From: Prostheceraeus crozeri
Taxonomy: Eukaryota > Platyhelminthes > Polycladida > Euryleptidae
Assembly (NCBI GenBank): GCA_907163375.1
Contig: CAJQUW010006977.1
Coordinates: forward strand, 310,001 to 374,000
DNA length: 64,000 bases
Direction: 5' to 3'
The translations under genes and the position numbers were made by a program. Shown here piece by piece: positions 10,435 to 20,029 of this stretch (position 1 is its first letter; the number at the start of each line of letters is the position of its first letter). The notes beneath the pieces were generated by a model that saw only the letters and a list, made by a program, of their open reading frames with translations, did not search any database and had not been told where the DNA came from.

Positions 10435-13400
10435 TTATAATTCCTCTTCCCAGTCTTCACTATCATTGTATTCAATTATATTACATTCTTTTTTTATTCG
10501 TTGAAATATTTCGTCTTGAACATCTTCTCCGCTATAGGGGAGCATAATACCATTTGCATTAGGCGCTTGACGTTTAAGAATATTTATTTTACCAGTGAAT
10601 CTTTTTTCTTCAGTGTTATTATTTTTATCAGGAATACTAATACCAGTTTCTAAAGATCTTTTCCATGGTTTATTAACAATTGTTGTCAATGTTTCCCCAT
10701 GGTATAATTGAATGAAATCTTCTACTTTTACTTTAGTTTTTGTATAACCCTTAAATGTTTTCTTTTCACTAAGTCTCCCTTGTTCATCTACAGTAATACA
10801 ATATTTTATTTTGGGGGCGATAAACATTGCAAAAATAATTCCACCATTTCCATAATCATTTTTCCCTTGGCATAATTCCCCGCCAACATATCCAGCCGCA
10901 TCTAATTTATTGAAGAGTTCATTGGAAATGTAGATGGAATCAGTATCTGTGTAATGTATGTGTTTTTCTTTAAAACCATTAATTTCTAAAATAAAGTTAT
11001 TCATAATTCTTCTAGAGTGAGAAAGAATAAAAGAACCTAAGTGTGATGGCATGAATGACGTCTTCCCATCTTTTACAATATTAGCTTTAAGAAATTCATC
11101 GTCTTCCATTTCTACTTTCACTAAGAATTGTTCATCATTTACTTTTTCAAAATCTTTTACTTCTTGAGTGAAATTTTTTCTCAATGTATTTTCATTCCAT
11201 AAATGATATTTAGTGGTTATGTCTTTTTGTACGGTTTTTCCATATAGTGAATTCATTAATAATTTAATTAACTCATCGCCTACAGTGTTTCCTTCTATTT
11301 TATATTTTTTTCTTAAATTGAAGAGCTTTTCAATGTATTTGCGAAATGGTGAAATGTGATAATTTTCTTCATAAATTATACCATCTGTAATAGATAATAT
11401 TTTCCCGCCACATCTAACAATTTCCTGTATGTCTACAGAAGTTAATACATCATAACACATTCCATTCCTAAACCTTATTATTTCTTGATTGCAATTGTTT
11501 TCATTCTTTACCTTATCTTTCGCAGGAACTGGTTGAAAAAACATCTCATCAGGATAATGAAACACAACTGTGAATATTCCAGTTTTAGGACGAAATGATT
11601 GAGTGTTAAATTGATATAATACTGCTTGTTCTTCTTCTTGTCTAAATTTTCTAGCAGATTCAGCTTTAGGGTATTCTGAATGTTCGTCATACATAGCTGA
11701 TGGATATAAAGATGTTGCATCAAAAGCCATTAAGAATTCATTTCGTTGGTCGAGTAGTTTATGTTTAATTTCTTTACAGAGAGCATTCTTGTCTTGCAAC
11801 TGATTATACTGCTTCATTAAATCTATTAAATTATTATGACCAGGGGCAAAACCCCCTCAGCGTAGCACCCAGGAAAATATCGTTGTAATATTGGTAGCAA
11901 GATGTTACAAAATGGAGATTCGTAATGTCTTATATTTGCTGACACTCTTCCACCTTTAACAGATTTTCTAACATAGTTTCTAGTCCATAAATCAGTATGC
12001 GAATGAATATTTATGTTGTCTTCTTGTACACTCTTCATCCAACCGTTAAATGTTAAAGCGGAGGATGTTAAATTAGTAGTTATATCTTCACCAACTAATT
12101 CTTTCATAACATTATTATACTTGTAGATACAAAATGCTAATGAAAGAACATCGTTAATTAAATACGGTTTCCACTCATGTTCTTTTTCTAGATAATTTTC
12201 ATGTGTAATTTCACCAATTTCATAATTTAATTTACACATATTGGTAGGGGTTTTAAAATTCTCACACCATTTGGAAAGACTTGTTTTCACGTGTTGTAAG
12301 CTACATTTCATTACAATAGTTTGTAAAAGTTTGCTTGGTTTTATGTTACGTTTTGTAGAGTCACCTAGTTGCTTAGATCTAGAGGAACGTTGGATATACT
12401 TACTAACACTTTCAGTTGTATAAGGATTTTGTAAAGAAGCAGTGAGTATTCCTCGTGATGTTTTAAGCGGTGGTTTAGTTAATTTAAAATTAGATTTGAG
12501 TGGAAAATATGCATCGAATCCTGATGAATTATGTGCTATTAAAGTTACTTTCGAATGATTAAAAGATCCAAGGTTTTTGAAAAATTGATGTATCGGACAT
12601 ACGTCCTCTGGGTTTCCCCCGATCGGACATTCATTATGTTTCCTAATAAAGATTTTCACACAACGTTGAAGTTTGTTAAGTTCTTGCTCAGTTAAGTTAT
12701 TATATTCACTTATCTGTTTCTTAAGTTCTTTAATTTCCGCTGGATCTTGCTCTTTTTATTTTAATCATATCGCGTAGCAATCGTGCGTCTATTTCTTCCA
12801 ATCTTTGCTTCGGTAAGCAACACATGAATTTATTGAAATTGATAGTACCTAAAGCATAAGGAATAGGATGAGCTGTTGCACAACGAGGATCTGGATAAGT
12901 TTCGAGATCCCATATATATGTTGAACCATAGTCAATTGGTTTCTTTGTTATGGTCTTATACGGAAGTGTTGTTAGATTTTCATCAGTGACAGTTTTATAT
13001 ATTGGTTTGAAATTATTTTCAATTTCTCTAATAGCTTCTGCTTTATGGAATTTATTGATTAAACAATAATGACCTATTGATGAACCTTCGTGAAAATAAT
13101 TGTAATAAACATGACTATAAGGTGTTGTAATACCTCTGGGATTTAAATGACGATTAGTAGCACTATAATACTGTACACATTCTCCAAAGTATTTATTGAA
13201 TTGGGAAAATTTACAGTTTGCCATTACTCCTGTTCTAGATGTAGCTTTCTCTTTATATAAAAAGTCATTAAACATCTCGATTATAATTTTAGCTTGTTCT
13301 TGATTGAACCCACGTAAGGCGTTGTAACATTTTATAAAGCAGAAATCTTCAGAAGGAATGTAACAATATTGCCCAATGTATTCTTTGATTCTATATTTCA

Positions 13401-13929
13401 TATTAATACCAGCGCCTCTATGTGATCTTTGTACGAGTTTCATACCAAAATCTTCGTATTTGATACTACCTGTAAAAATCCATTCACTAGCATCGGATTT
13501 CTCTTCTAGATTAAGAAACCATGTTTCAAATGAATTTTTATTATAAAACGTAGCGTAAAAGTTTTCTATTGTGGTTCCATCTTCTTTGTTTATTACACCC
13601 AATAAATTTAAAACTTTCCCATTGCGTAACAGCTCACGTATATCATTTACTACATTAGTAAAAAGTTCATTTTCATACGTGATAGCGTTCGGATTAAACA
13701 GATTCAATAGATCATCACCAAGTCTATCATCAGAGAATATGTCGGGAATTGGTGTGGCTGATGTTTCCTTTGTTCTACGGTTCTGTTTTTTAATATTACG
13801 TTTACTACGTTTACGATTACGTTTACTACGTTTACGTCTACGTTCAATTTGTGCATCAAACTCCTCAATTTGTTTCTTTATTAACTCGTCAAGCGTATGC
13901 GTTGATTTGTTACTCATTTTACAATTCAT
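10435..13929 (-). pseudogene. Polinton protein-primed DNA polymerase B, broken
   Basis: The family B polymerase copies the element using a protein primer. In gene order the pieces show the exonuclease motifs WDLETYPD (Exo I), AHNSSGFDAYF (Exo II) and YLINDVLSLA (Exo III), then polymerase motifs DATSLYPSAMY (motif A), LLMNSLYGK (motif B) and YTDTDSIYI (motif C). The N-terminus has a very basic Arg/Lys-rich tract, as often found upstream of the exonuclease domain in Polinton polymerases. About two breaks divide the region. The start at 13929 follows an A-rich leader on the - strand. The total length of nearly 1150 codons fits a Polinton polymerase. Confidence 0.92.
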
Positions 13930-13959
13930 ATTTTTAAAAGAAAAAAATTATGTTTTTAA

Positions 13960-14259
13960 TTACTTATACACAGGAATATTTAATTGCTGTAATGTTTCCA
14001 AATCGTAAACTGTTAATCGCTCTTTATTAACCAACCACCATAAATTATTATACGCTAAGAATACTCTGAAACTTCGTAGACACAGTGGAAAGTCTTTTGT
14101 TTTAGCGTAACTTCTTATACCATGTTTTATTTTATAATCTTGCACGAATTGCATATATTTTCGATGATATTGACTTTTAACTGATTGTTTTGAATTTACA
14201 GGGTTTGTAGGATGACGATAATCTTTTAAAACTGGCACGTGTTCTATTTTGTACTCCAT
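13960..14259 (-). CDS. Polinton 99-residue protein of unknown function
   Basis: A small basic protein, rich in Tyr, Lys and Arg, with no domain I recognise. The C-terminal half (SFRVFLAYNNLWWLVNKERLTVYDLETL) looks like a compact helical or mixed fold. It lies between the second ATPase and the polymerase on the same strand, about 20-30 bp from each, suggesting one transcription block. The start at 14259 follows the A-rich leader used by neighbours. A role in replication is only a guess from position. Confidence 0.6.
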   Translation of the reverse strand: MEYKIEHVPVLKDYRHPTNPVNSKQSVKSQYHRKYMQFVQDYKIKHGIRSYAKTKDFPLCLRSFRVFLAYNNLWWLVNKERLTVYDLETLQQLNIPVYK

Positions 14260-14279
14260 ATTTTAAAAAGAAAAAAAAT

Positions 14280-15500
14280 TTACATATTATTAAACTCATT
14301 TAATATTGGTTTTATGTCACTCAATGTACTTTTGGCATCACTGACTAGAGGGTGTACATTTTTTAGTACATCACGGAAATCATTAATGCCTGTTCTAATA
14401 ACATCTAGTGTATCTCTATTCTCTAATCGTTCAGGGGTTTTAATTTTTAACACATTATTCAGATAATGATCGAAATAGAAATAAAATGTTTCGGGTATGA
14501 TTGTTAGTGGTTCAAGTGATTCGTTTTCTAGAAAAATTGTTATTTCTTCTATATTATGTGGCGACAAGTTCTTAGCACTTGCGTAGAGACTAATGTCAAA
14601 ATCTGTTGCATTACTATAAAAATCATGCTCAGTATCCAATAGTATATTTAGATCGCTATCATACACTTGCATTTGATTCAAAATAGTATCAACCCGTATT
14701 ATACCGTACTTAACATGTACATATTTAGCTAAGGTTAAAGTTAGTTTATAATTTTTCTTGATATCCTCAAAGAATGCTGCATTATTTTGAGTAGTTGTAT
14801 AAAAGGTTTCCACATTTTCTCTAATCTTATTATCTACATCGCAGGCTTTATGAGCTAATACTACAATTTGTATATGATGGTGACGGCCTTTTGTAAATAT
14901 TTCTGATATGTTCTTTTGCTTCACTAAACTAGCTACATCATCTAACACTAGTAAAGACTTTTGCGTGTATGTCCCAGCAAAAGTACTCATATCTTCTAAC
15001 ATACATAAATCTTTTTCACCGTAAACATTTGAGTATCCTTGCCATTCATCTGCCTGTAGACAAAACACATGTACATTTGTTTCTTGAGGATAATGTTGAT
15101 TTATATACTTTCTAAGAAACGTAGTCTTTCCGCTCGCTGTTTTACCATATATTATAAAATGTAAGCTCTCTTGTGTAACACGTCCTTTAGGTTTGTCATT
15201 GTTATTGTCATGAGTAACTGGTCTCCAACCTTTAAAGTTTTTGGTTTGACTTTTATAAAATGCAACCTTCGTTTGTTCTGCTGTTTGTAAGAACCCTAAC
15301 CAATTTATAAAACAATAAATAAGATAAATAAGAACACATATAATAATAATTTTCACACAATGAAATTTTAGAAACCCAAAGAAACGACCGAGATCTGAAT
15401 TTTCTGAAAATAAAGATTGCGAATCATTATTTTGTTCACGTTGATTGACGGGCATGGGAGGCCGATTGGGAATTTCGGAATACGATTTTTCATAATTCAT
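14280..15500 (-). CDS. Polinton second P-loop ATPase with membrane anchor
   Basis: 406 residues from the ATG at 15500, chosen over an upstream ATG at 15545 because it follows the A-rich leader. A hydrophobic segment at about residues 48-71 (KIIIICVLIYLIYCFINWLGF) predicts one membrane span. Walker A is GKTASGKT at 119-126 and Walker B is SLLVLDDVA at about 182-190. The following FTKGRHHHIQIVVLAHK block parallels the FTRGRH block of the packaging ATPase, so the two probably belong to the same broad ATPase class. The C-terminal 150 residues are unfamiliar. The membrane anchor suggests a job different from packaging, perhaps at a membrane or capsid vertex. Confidence 0.75.
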   Translation of the reverse strand: MNYEKSYSEIPNRPPMPVNQREQNNDSQSLFSENSDLGRFFGFLKFHCVKIIIICVLIYLIYCFINWLGFLQTAEQTKVAFYKSQTKNFKGWRPVTHDNNNDKPKGRVTQESLHFIIYGKTASGKTTFLRKYINQHYPQETNVHVFCLQADEWQGYSNVYGEKDLCMLEDMSTFAGTYTQKSLLVLDDVASLVKQKNISEIFTKGRHHHIQIVVLAHKACDVDNKIRENVETFYTTTQNNAAFFEDIKKNYKLTLTLAKYVHVKYGIIRVDTILNQMQVYDSDLNILLDTEHDFYSNATDFDISLYASAKNLSPHNIEEITIFLENESLEPLTIIPETFYFYFDHYLNNVLKIKTPERLENRDTLDVIRTGINDFRDVLKNVHPLVSDAKSTLSDIKPILNEFNNM

Positions 15501-15545
15501 TTTTTTTGATTTTTTATATGAAATTTTGTCTAAAACTCTCTTCAC

Positions 15546-15714
15546 TAGTCCGACACTCAGTTGAGCAACTGTAATAGTCCGGTGCTCACTTGAGTGTTTA
15601 TACCTCTGTAGGACTTCCGGACTACTACGGACTATTGAGTCCGGGGCTCAAATGAAGGTAAAACACTCAAAAGAGCACCGGACTATTACGGAAGCTCAAC
15701 TGAGTGTCGGACTA
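15546..15714. repeat. Large imperfect inverted repeat
   Basis: Two arms of about 60 nt, 15546-15605 and about 15656-15714, are inverted copies with a few mismatches, both built from TAGTCCG and CTCA/TGAG blocks. The middle, near 15610-15645, carries further GGACTA/TAGTCC copies, so the whole could fold as a branched hairpin. It lies just upstream of the ATPase-2 gene and downstream of the zinc-finger gene. It could be a regulatory site, a replication structure or a tiny inserted fold-back element. No target duplication was clear. Confidence 0.75.
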
Positions 15715-15796
15715 CTACAGATATAAAATTAATTAAATCATGCAAATTGCTGCATGTCGTGAGAAGTTTCTCTCCAACAGAACTTTATTACACTTG

Positions 15797-16105
15797 TTAC
15801 ATCTCACTTGTGTTTTTAAAGCATTCTTTACACCGGTATTTACTATCATAAAATTCTGTTTTGAGCTTAACTATTTGACAATTAGTGCATTTTCGTGTAC
15901 TAATAGCACATGAATTAGAATGATTCAAGAAACCTTGACTAGTAAAAAACTTATTACAATTCGAACATTGTCTATCTTTTACTTTTGGTTGTGATGGTGA
16001 TTGACATGTTTTTTGGTGACGCATAAAGTTCTTAGATGTTACACTTTTTCCACAATCACTACATGTTCTCATATGTTTATTTAATGATGAATTGTTGGTT
16101 AACAT
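15797..16105 (-). CDS. Polinton zinc-finger protein
   Basis: 102 residues from the ATG at 16105, preferred to the 16162 start because it follows an A-rich leader and avoids overlap with the divergent gene. It holds three Cys-rich modules: CSDCGKSVTSKNFMRHQKTC and CSNCNKFFTSQGFLNHSNSC are C2HC fingers with the same spacing, and the last, CTNC...CKEC, is a four-cysteine module of treble-clef type with the motif EFYDSKYRCKEC. The protein probably binds DNA or RNA and could regulate the element's genes. That role is inferred from the fingers only. Confidence 0.75.
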   Translation of the reverse strand: MLTNNSSLNKHMRTCSDCGKSVTSKNFMRHQKTCQSPSQPKVKDRQCSNCNKFFTSQGFLNHSNSCAISTRKCTNCQIVKLKTEFYDSKYRCKECFKNTSEM

Positions 16106-16122
16106 ATTTTTAAATAAAAAAA
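16106..16122. promoter_or_regulatory. Divergent A/T-rich promoter between zinc-finger and fibre-like genes
   Basis: Only 17 bp of almost pure A/T separates the two divergent start codons at 16105 (-) and 16123 (+). Each ATG is directly preceded, in its own direction, by the A-rich leader seen before most genes of the element. It must serve both genes, or their control lies within the coding sequence. Confidence 0.5.
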
Positions 16123-16938
16123 ATGATGTTAACAAATGTTGGCGGTTGTGCTTACATTTCAAATAATCAAGAATCAGACATAGACCTAGACAACTATATC
16201 ATGAAAACTGGAGACATTTTAACAGGCCCGTTACATCTTTCTATTCTTCCACAACAAAGTACTGAGTTAGCAAATAAAGAATATGTTGATAAACAGTTTG
16301 ATAGAATTGTGTCACTGCTGTCTCCACTAATGAAAGAAACCAAGCTTCTAAAGCAGAATGATGAAAGACTGCAAGAAAAGCTAACAGACCTAAGTAGCAA
16401 ACATGGAAATATAGAAGCAGATATATCAAAACTTTTTAAAAAGATTTCAGAACAATCAAGAATTTTAATATTACTTTCTTTAAATTTAAGGGGTGCCATT
16501 ATAAAGAATACAAATCAAAATAAACAACTGAAAGAAGAGTTAGAAAAAGTTAGCGAAAAGAATCGAAAATTATTACAACACTTTCAACAGATGCAAACCA
16601 CATTCCAAAAAAGTGTTGATGAATTACGTAGCCGAATCACACAACAAGTAAAGCACATAAACAGAATAAGAAATGAAGTAAACTCACTTAATCAAAAGGT
16701 TAGTGAATTGAAGACCCTTAAAACGAATTTAGATAAAGGAAATAAGGAACAGTTGAATGCTATTAAAGTTCAATTGGCTGCTCTTAAAACAGAAGTAAAG
16801 AAAAGTGAGAAAAAATTAAAAGTAAATGAAAAAGAAATTAAAGTACATCACACGCTGCTTGACGCAATAGATAAAGTGCAACAGGCAATTAATAAAGTTA
16901 TCGCGAAGCTGTTGTCCATTCACAAACGTAAATCTTAA
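16123..16938 (+). CDS. Polinton fibre-like coiled-coil protein
   Basis: 271 residues. Residues about 25-60 read IMKTGDILTGPLHLSI then ELANKEYVDKQ, which is the MTGPL...A-K-YVD module known from phage tail fibres and other trimeric fibre proteins. After it come about 200 residues of heptad-rich, charged sequence predicted as coiled coil (KLLKQNDERLQEKL, EELEKVSEKNRKLL, LNQKVSELKTLKTNLD). Together this suggests a trimeric spike or fibre on the particle. It opens the + strand structural block and diverges from the zinc-finger gene across 17 bp. The frame looks uninterrupted. Confidence 0.7.
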   Translation: MMLTNVGGCAYISNNQESDIDLDNYIMKTGDILTGPLHLSILPQQSTELANKEYVDKQFDRIVSLLSPLMKETKLLKQNDERLQEKLTDLSSKHGNIEADISKLFKKISEQSRILILLSLNLRGAIIKNTNQNKQLKEELEKVSEKNRKLLQHFQQMQTTFQKSVDELRSRITQQVKHINRIRNEVNSLNQKVSELKTLKTNLDKGNKEQLNAIKVQLAALKTEVKKSEKKLKVNEKEIKVHHTLLDAIDKVQQAINKVIAKLLSIHKRKS

Positions 16939-16944
16939 TAGAAT

Positions 16945-17101
16945 TTAGCCGAACGGCCCAAAGGTCCTCAGGTTACTAACCAATAGAACCTTGTTCAGAG
17001 GCTTTAGCCGATCGGCCCAAAGGTCCTCAGGTTACTAACCAATAGAACCTTGTTCAGAGGCTTTAGCCGATCGGCCCAAAGGTCCTCAGGTTACTAACCA
17101 A
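16945..17101. repeat. 59-bp tandem repeat array, about 2.6 copies
   Basis: Units start at 16945, 17004 and 17063, the third being partial. Each contains TTAGCCGATCGGCCCAAAGG, whose GCCGATCGGC core is palindromic. The array is bracketed by a direct repeat, CACAAACGTAAAT, at about 16921 and 17102. It fills the gap between the fibre-like gene and the next gene. Confidence 0.85.
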
Positions 17102-17149
17102 CCACAAACGTAAATATTTTTCCCAAAAGTCAAATTTAAGCTTAAAAAA

Positions 17150-17620
17150 ATGCCTATAATTTATCAACACAATCTTAAACATTTTGCTTCAAATCAAAGA
17201 ATTGCTCATGAACCACGTATGAATCCTGTTTATCATTATGATAATAGAGAAACAGTCGGAACACAAAAGTTCCTAGGCACCGCAGGTGCCGTTCACACGG
17301 AAGGAGCTGGCATCTTTTCTGGTATCGGCAGTATCGTTAACTTGATTAAAAATAATAAAGATTTGATTACATCTGCTGCAAAAGGAGCAGCTGCTATAGG
17401 TAGTACAGCTAGTGCAATATCGAATGCTGTTAAGTCACAAAACGAATTAAAACAACTAGAAGCTATTCGCAAACTTAGAAATGACGCAAAAGAAATGCAA
17501 AAAGACAAAAAGCTCTCAGAGGAAACAAAAAACAAAATTGCACAATTAGCGAAGATGGAAAGTAAACATGATGAAAAAACAATTGAAGAAATGAGAGGAA
17601 ATGGTCTAGCAAAATTCTAG
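17150..17620 (+). CDS. Polinton small virion-type protein (pVI-like)
   Basis: 156 residues. A polar N-terminus is followed by a Gly/Ala/Ser-rich amphipathic or hydrophobic stretch (GAGIFSGIGSIVNLIKN, then AAKGAAAIGSTASAISNAV) and a charged helical C-terminus. This resembles the membrane-active minor proteins (pVI type) of adenovirus-like particles, but the likeness is of build and position, just before the major capsid region, not of firm sequence identity. It starts after an A-rich leader (TTAAAAAAATG). The stop codon lies at the edge of a 14-bp triplicate repeat. Confidence 0.5.
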   Translation: MPIIYQHNLKHFASNQRIAHEPRMNPVYHYDNRETVGTQKFLGTAGAVHTEGAGIFSGIGSIVNLIKNNKDLITSAAKGAAAIGSTASAISNAVKSQNELKQLEAIRKLRNDAKEMQKDKKLSEETKNKIAQLAKMESKHDEKTIEEMRGNGLAKF

Positions 17621-17648
17621 TAGCAAAATTCTAGTAGCAAAATTCTAG
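17607..17648. repeat. 14-bp unit, three perfect copies
   Basis: TAGCAAAATTCTAG occurs three times head to tail at 17607-17620, 17621-17634 and 17635-17648, with a partial fourth. The first unit encodes the last residues of the pVI-like protein and its stop codon. Each unit brings its own TAG. Confidence 0.9.
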
Positions 17649-17680
17649 TACCAAACTGATTTTTTCTAATAAAAAATATA

Positions 17681-19014
17681 ATGTCAACTCTGATCGAAAG
17701 CAAATTTAGATTAGACGATCCCCCGTTTGTCAGTTATAATCAAAAAAAGAATGACTATATAAGAATTGCTATGAACCCCGGTTCTTCAGGAAGAGTGAAT
17801 ACTGGAGGTGACTTAATTTTTGAAGTTGATAATCAGCAAAGTTATTTATATTTACCCGATTCATTTTTACACTGTGAATATTCTCTTTATTCTGATGCTG
17901 ATTTTACAACACCTTTACCTGCTACGGATAATATTACATTAGAAAACAATTTTTTCCAAGATTATTTACACAAATGCGTTTAGATGTTGCAACACAAAAT
18001 ATAGAAACCATAAGTGATTCACCTGGCATTATTGATTCAATGCTTCGATTTGTAACAATAGGTGAAAATACTAAAATGCATGAAATCGAAGGATGGTTAC
18101 CTGATAACCATACCGGCATACTTAAAGATGATTTAACTCACACTGGAACAGATTCACCAGGAATTGCGAAAGATGTAGAAAACATAGTGAAACAGTTAAA
18201 CAGTACACAAAATAGCTCATATCAGAAAAGACGTAATTTTAATAATAAAAGTAAACAAACTGTTGATTGGTCATTGTCTCCATTATTCGGGTATTTAGAT
18301 TACACTAAAATATCATATCACTTAAAATTCAAACTCATAGTTCATCGCACTGTAAATAATGAATCAATATTTTATGGAAAGGCTGGGAAGAAAGCATACC
18401 TAAAAATTGATAGACTTGAATGGTGGATTAAGCACATTACTCCTAGTTTAGAGGTTGAATTAACTATTACGAAACGATTAGATACTAATAAACCAATTCC
18501 AGTAAGTTTTATGAAGCGTACTGCGAGTTCTGTCACTTTTACTGAACAAAGATTTAACTGGCATTTCACAAGGACATCAAATACACCAAGATATTTTTTG
18601 CTCACTTTTCAAAAGAATGAAACGCCTAGTTTCGATAAGAACAATAATCTTTTCCATATTAATTCAATTCGAAGTTTACAAATTTCATTAAATCAAACAC
18701 GTTATCCTATTGATCCATTGAGATTTGATAACGCAAATAATCAATTCATGGAAGGATATGACGCTTATAGAAATTTGTGCCGAGAATTTGGAGTTGAAGC
18801 ACAATTAAATCCTGTAGATTGGAAGAATTTATATCCTGTTTTCTGTTTTGATTTAAGTGCACAATCTGAAGATATTATCAAGACCGGTTGTGATGTGACA
18901 ATTAATATTGAAAAGGCAAATTCCACAACATCATTGATGGCTTATGGTTTATTGCTAGAAGACACCGAATATTCTATTGAAATTCTTAATGGAAAGATGG
19001 TTAGGATTGCTTAG
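17681..19014 (+). pseudogene. Polinton major-capsid-like region, broken
   Basis: The region encodes a beta-rich protein with an N-terminus (DDPPFVSYNQ, GDLIFEVDNQ) and a C-terminal part ending in YPVFCFDLSAQSEDI and related strands that matches the double-jelly-roll major capsid type common near pX, PLA2 and integrase genes in invertebrate Polintons. About 440 codons are present. The assignment rests on motif memory and gene order, since no structure search was possible. The reading frame has about one break. The start follows an A-rich leader. Confidence 0.6.
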
Positions 19015-19065
19015 TAGAGGACCTTTGGTCCGATAAGCCAGAGGACCTTCGCTCCGATCGGTTAG
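19013..19065. repeat. Inverted copies of the AGGTCC/CCGATC repeat motif
   Basis: Two units, AGGACCTTTGGTCCGAT and AGGACCTTCGCTCCGAT, lie between the capsid region and the pX-like gene. They are close to the reverse complement of the core of the 59-bp array at 16945-17101. The same sequence family is thus placed in opposite orientation on either side of the pVI-like and capsid genes. Confidence 0.65.
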
Positions 19066-19098
19066 AAAAACCAAAGACTATAAATTTTTTATTAAAAA

Positions 19099-19572
19099 AT
19101 GGCGCAAGTGAATAATAAAACGGTTGAATTAAAACTACGTAACATCATTGACAGAAATACCCCTAAAACTATTACGATTAACAAAAGGAAGTATTACATA
19201 AGTAAACCAATGATAGAGAATATCAAATTACAAGAAGAAAAGAATGGTGGAATTCTCCCATTAATTCCGCTAATCATAGGTGGCATAGCAGCAGCAGGAA
19301 GTGTTGCAGGCGGGACAGCTGGTATTGTCCAGGCAGTAAATAAAAATAAAGCAGAGAAGGCAGCATTAGAAGAGCAAAAACGTCATAATAGGGAGTTAGA
19401 GAAAGCTGCTAGAGGTGAGGGAATAGTAGATAATTTCATTAGCAAATTAAATTTAGTTGATGAAGGGAAACGAGTTCTTAAAAATGTCCTACACAATATT
19501 GATGATTTGATTCAAATAAAAGAAACAAAAGACGGATCTGGCATATATCTAAATCCTAGTATGGTTCGATAA
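19099..19572 (+). CDS. Polinton core protein (adenovirus pX-like)
   Basis: 157 residues with a basic N-terminus and a motif at about residues 50-75 reading GGILPLIPLIIGGIAAAGSV, followed by AGIVQAVNKNKAEK. This Gly-Leu-Pro hydrophobic block followed by a basic helix recurs in Polinton and adintovirus proteins compared with adenovirus pX (mu). In the particle it would be a minor core or membrane-active protein. It starts after an A-rich leader (ATTAAAAAATG), with the motif repeats between it and the capsid region. The frame looks whole. Confidence 0.55.
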   Translation: MAQVNNKTVELKLRNIIDRNTPKTITINKRKYYISKPMIENIKLQEEKNGGILPLIPLIIGGIAAAGSVAGGTAGIVQAVNKNKAEKAALEEQKRHNRELEKAARGEGIVDNFISKLNLVDEGKRVLKNVLHNIDDLIQIKETKDGSGIYLNPSMVR

Positions 19573-19588
19573 GATTTAATCTTTAAAA

Positions 19589-20029
19589 ATGAATTTGAAT
19601 AACTTAAGGATTTCAAATCTAGATCTAATGGATTATCTCTTAAAAGGTGACAAGAACAAAGTTCCACACCACTTCGGTGGTGATATACAAAAAGCATTAG
19701 AAAACTTTCCTGGCTTTATTTGGAGTAAATATTCGAAGGAGAAACATTTACCTGGGCATAATTTTACTGGCCCCGGCACAAGATTAGATTTAAGATTAAA
19801 CGATGATGACACACCTAGAGAAAATAGTAAACCAATAAATAGAGTAGACGCCGCCGCTTATAAACATGATTTAGCTTATCGAAATCATGACCTAAGTTCT
19901 CGACATGAAGCAGATAAGAAAATGATACAAGAATTAGATAGTATTCAAAATCCTACATTTAGAGAAAAATTGAAAGAATGTTTGTTAAGAAAGCTTTACA
20001 AGCAAAAATGCTTTTTGGGCAGGGGATAG
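19589..20029 (+). CDS. Polinton phospholipase A2-domain protein
   Basis: 146 residues. The block LPGHNFTGPGTRLDLRL supplies the calcium-binding loop (GPGT) and VDAAAYKHDLAY the His-Asp catalytic pair, the same signature as the phospholipase A2 of parvovirus VP1. In parvoviruses this enzyme opens the endosome membrane during entry, and here it likely acts as a virion entry enzyme. It starts after an A-rich leader (TTTAAAAATG), and its end overlaps the start of the integrase frame by about 50 nt. The frame looks uninterrupted. Confidence 0.75.
   Translation: MNLNNLRISNLDLMDYLLKGDKNKVPHHFGGDIQKALENFPGFIWSKYSKEKHLPGHNFTGPGTRLDLRLNDDDTPRENSKPINRVDAAAYKHDLAYRNHDLSSRHEADKKMIQELDSIQNPTFREKLKECLLRKLYKQKCFLGRG

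Noticed and set aside
13571-14008. 145-codon + strand ORF
   Set aside because: It is the antisense of the basic N-terminus of the polymerase region and its promoter. Low-complexity Leu/Arg composition, so a shadow frame.
16945-17101. CRISPR array
   Set aside because: The 59-bp units are full tandem copies with no variable spacers, in animal DNA.
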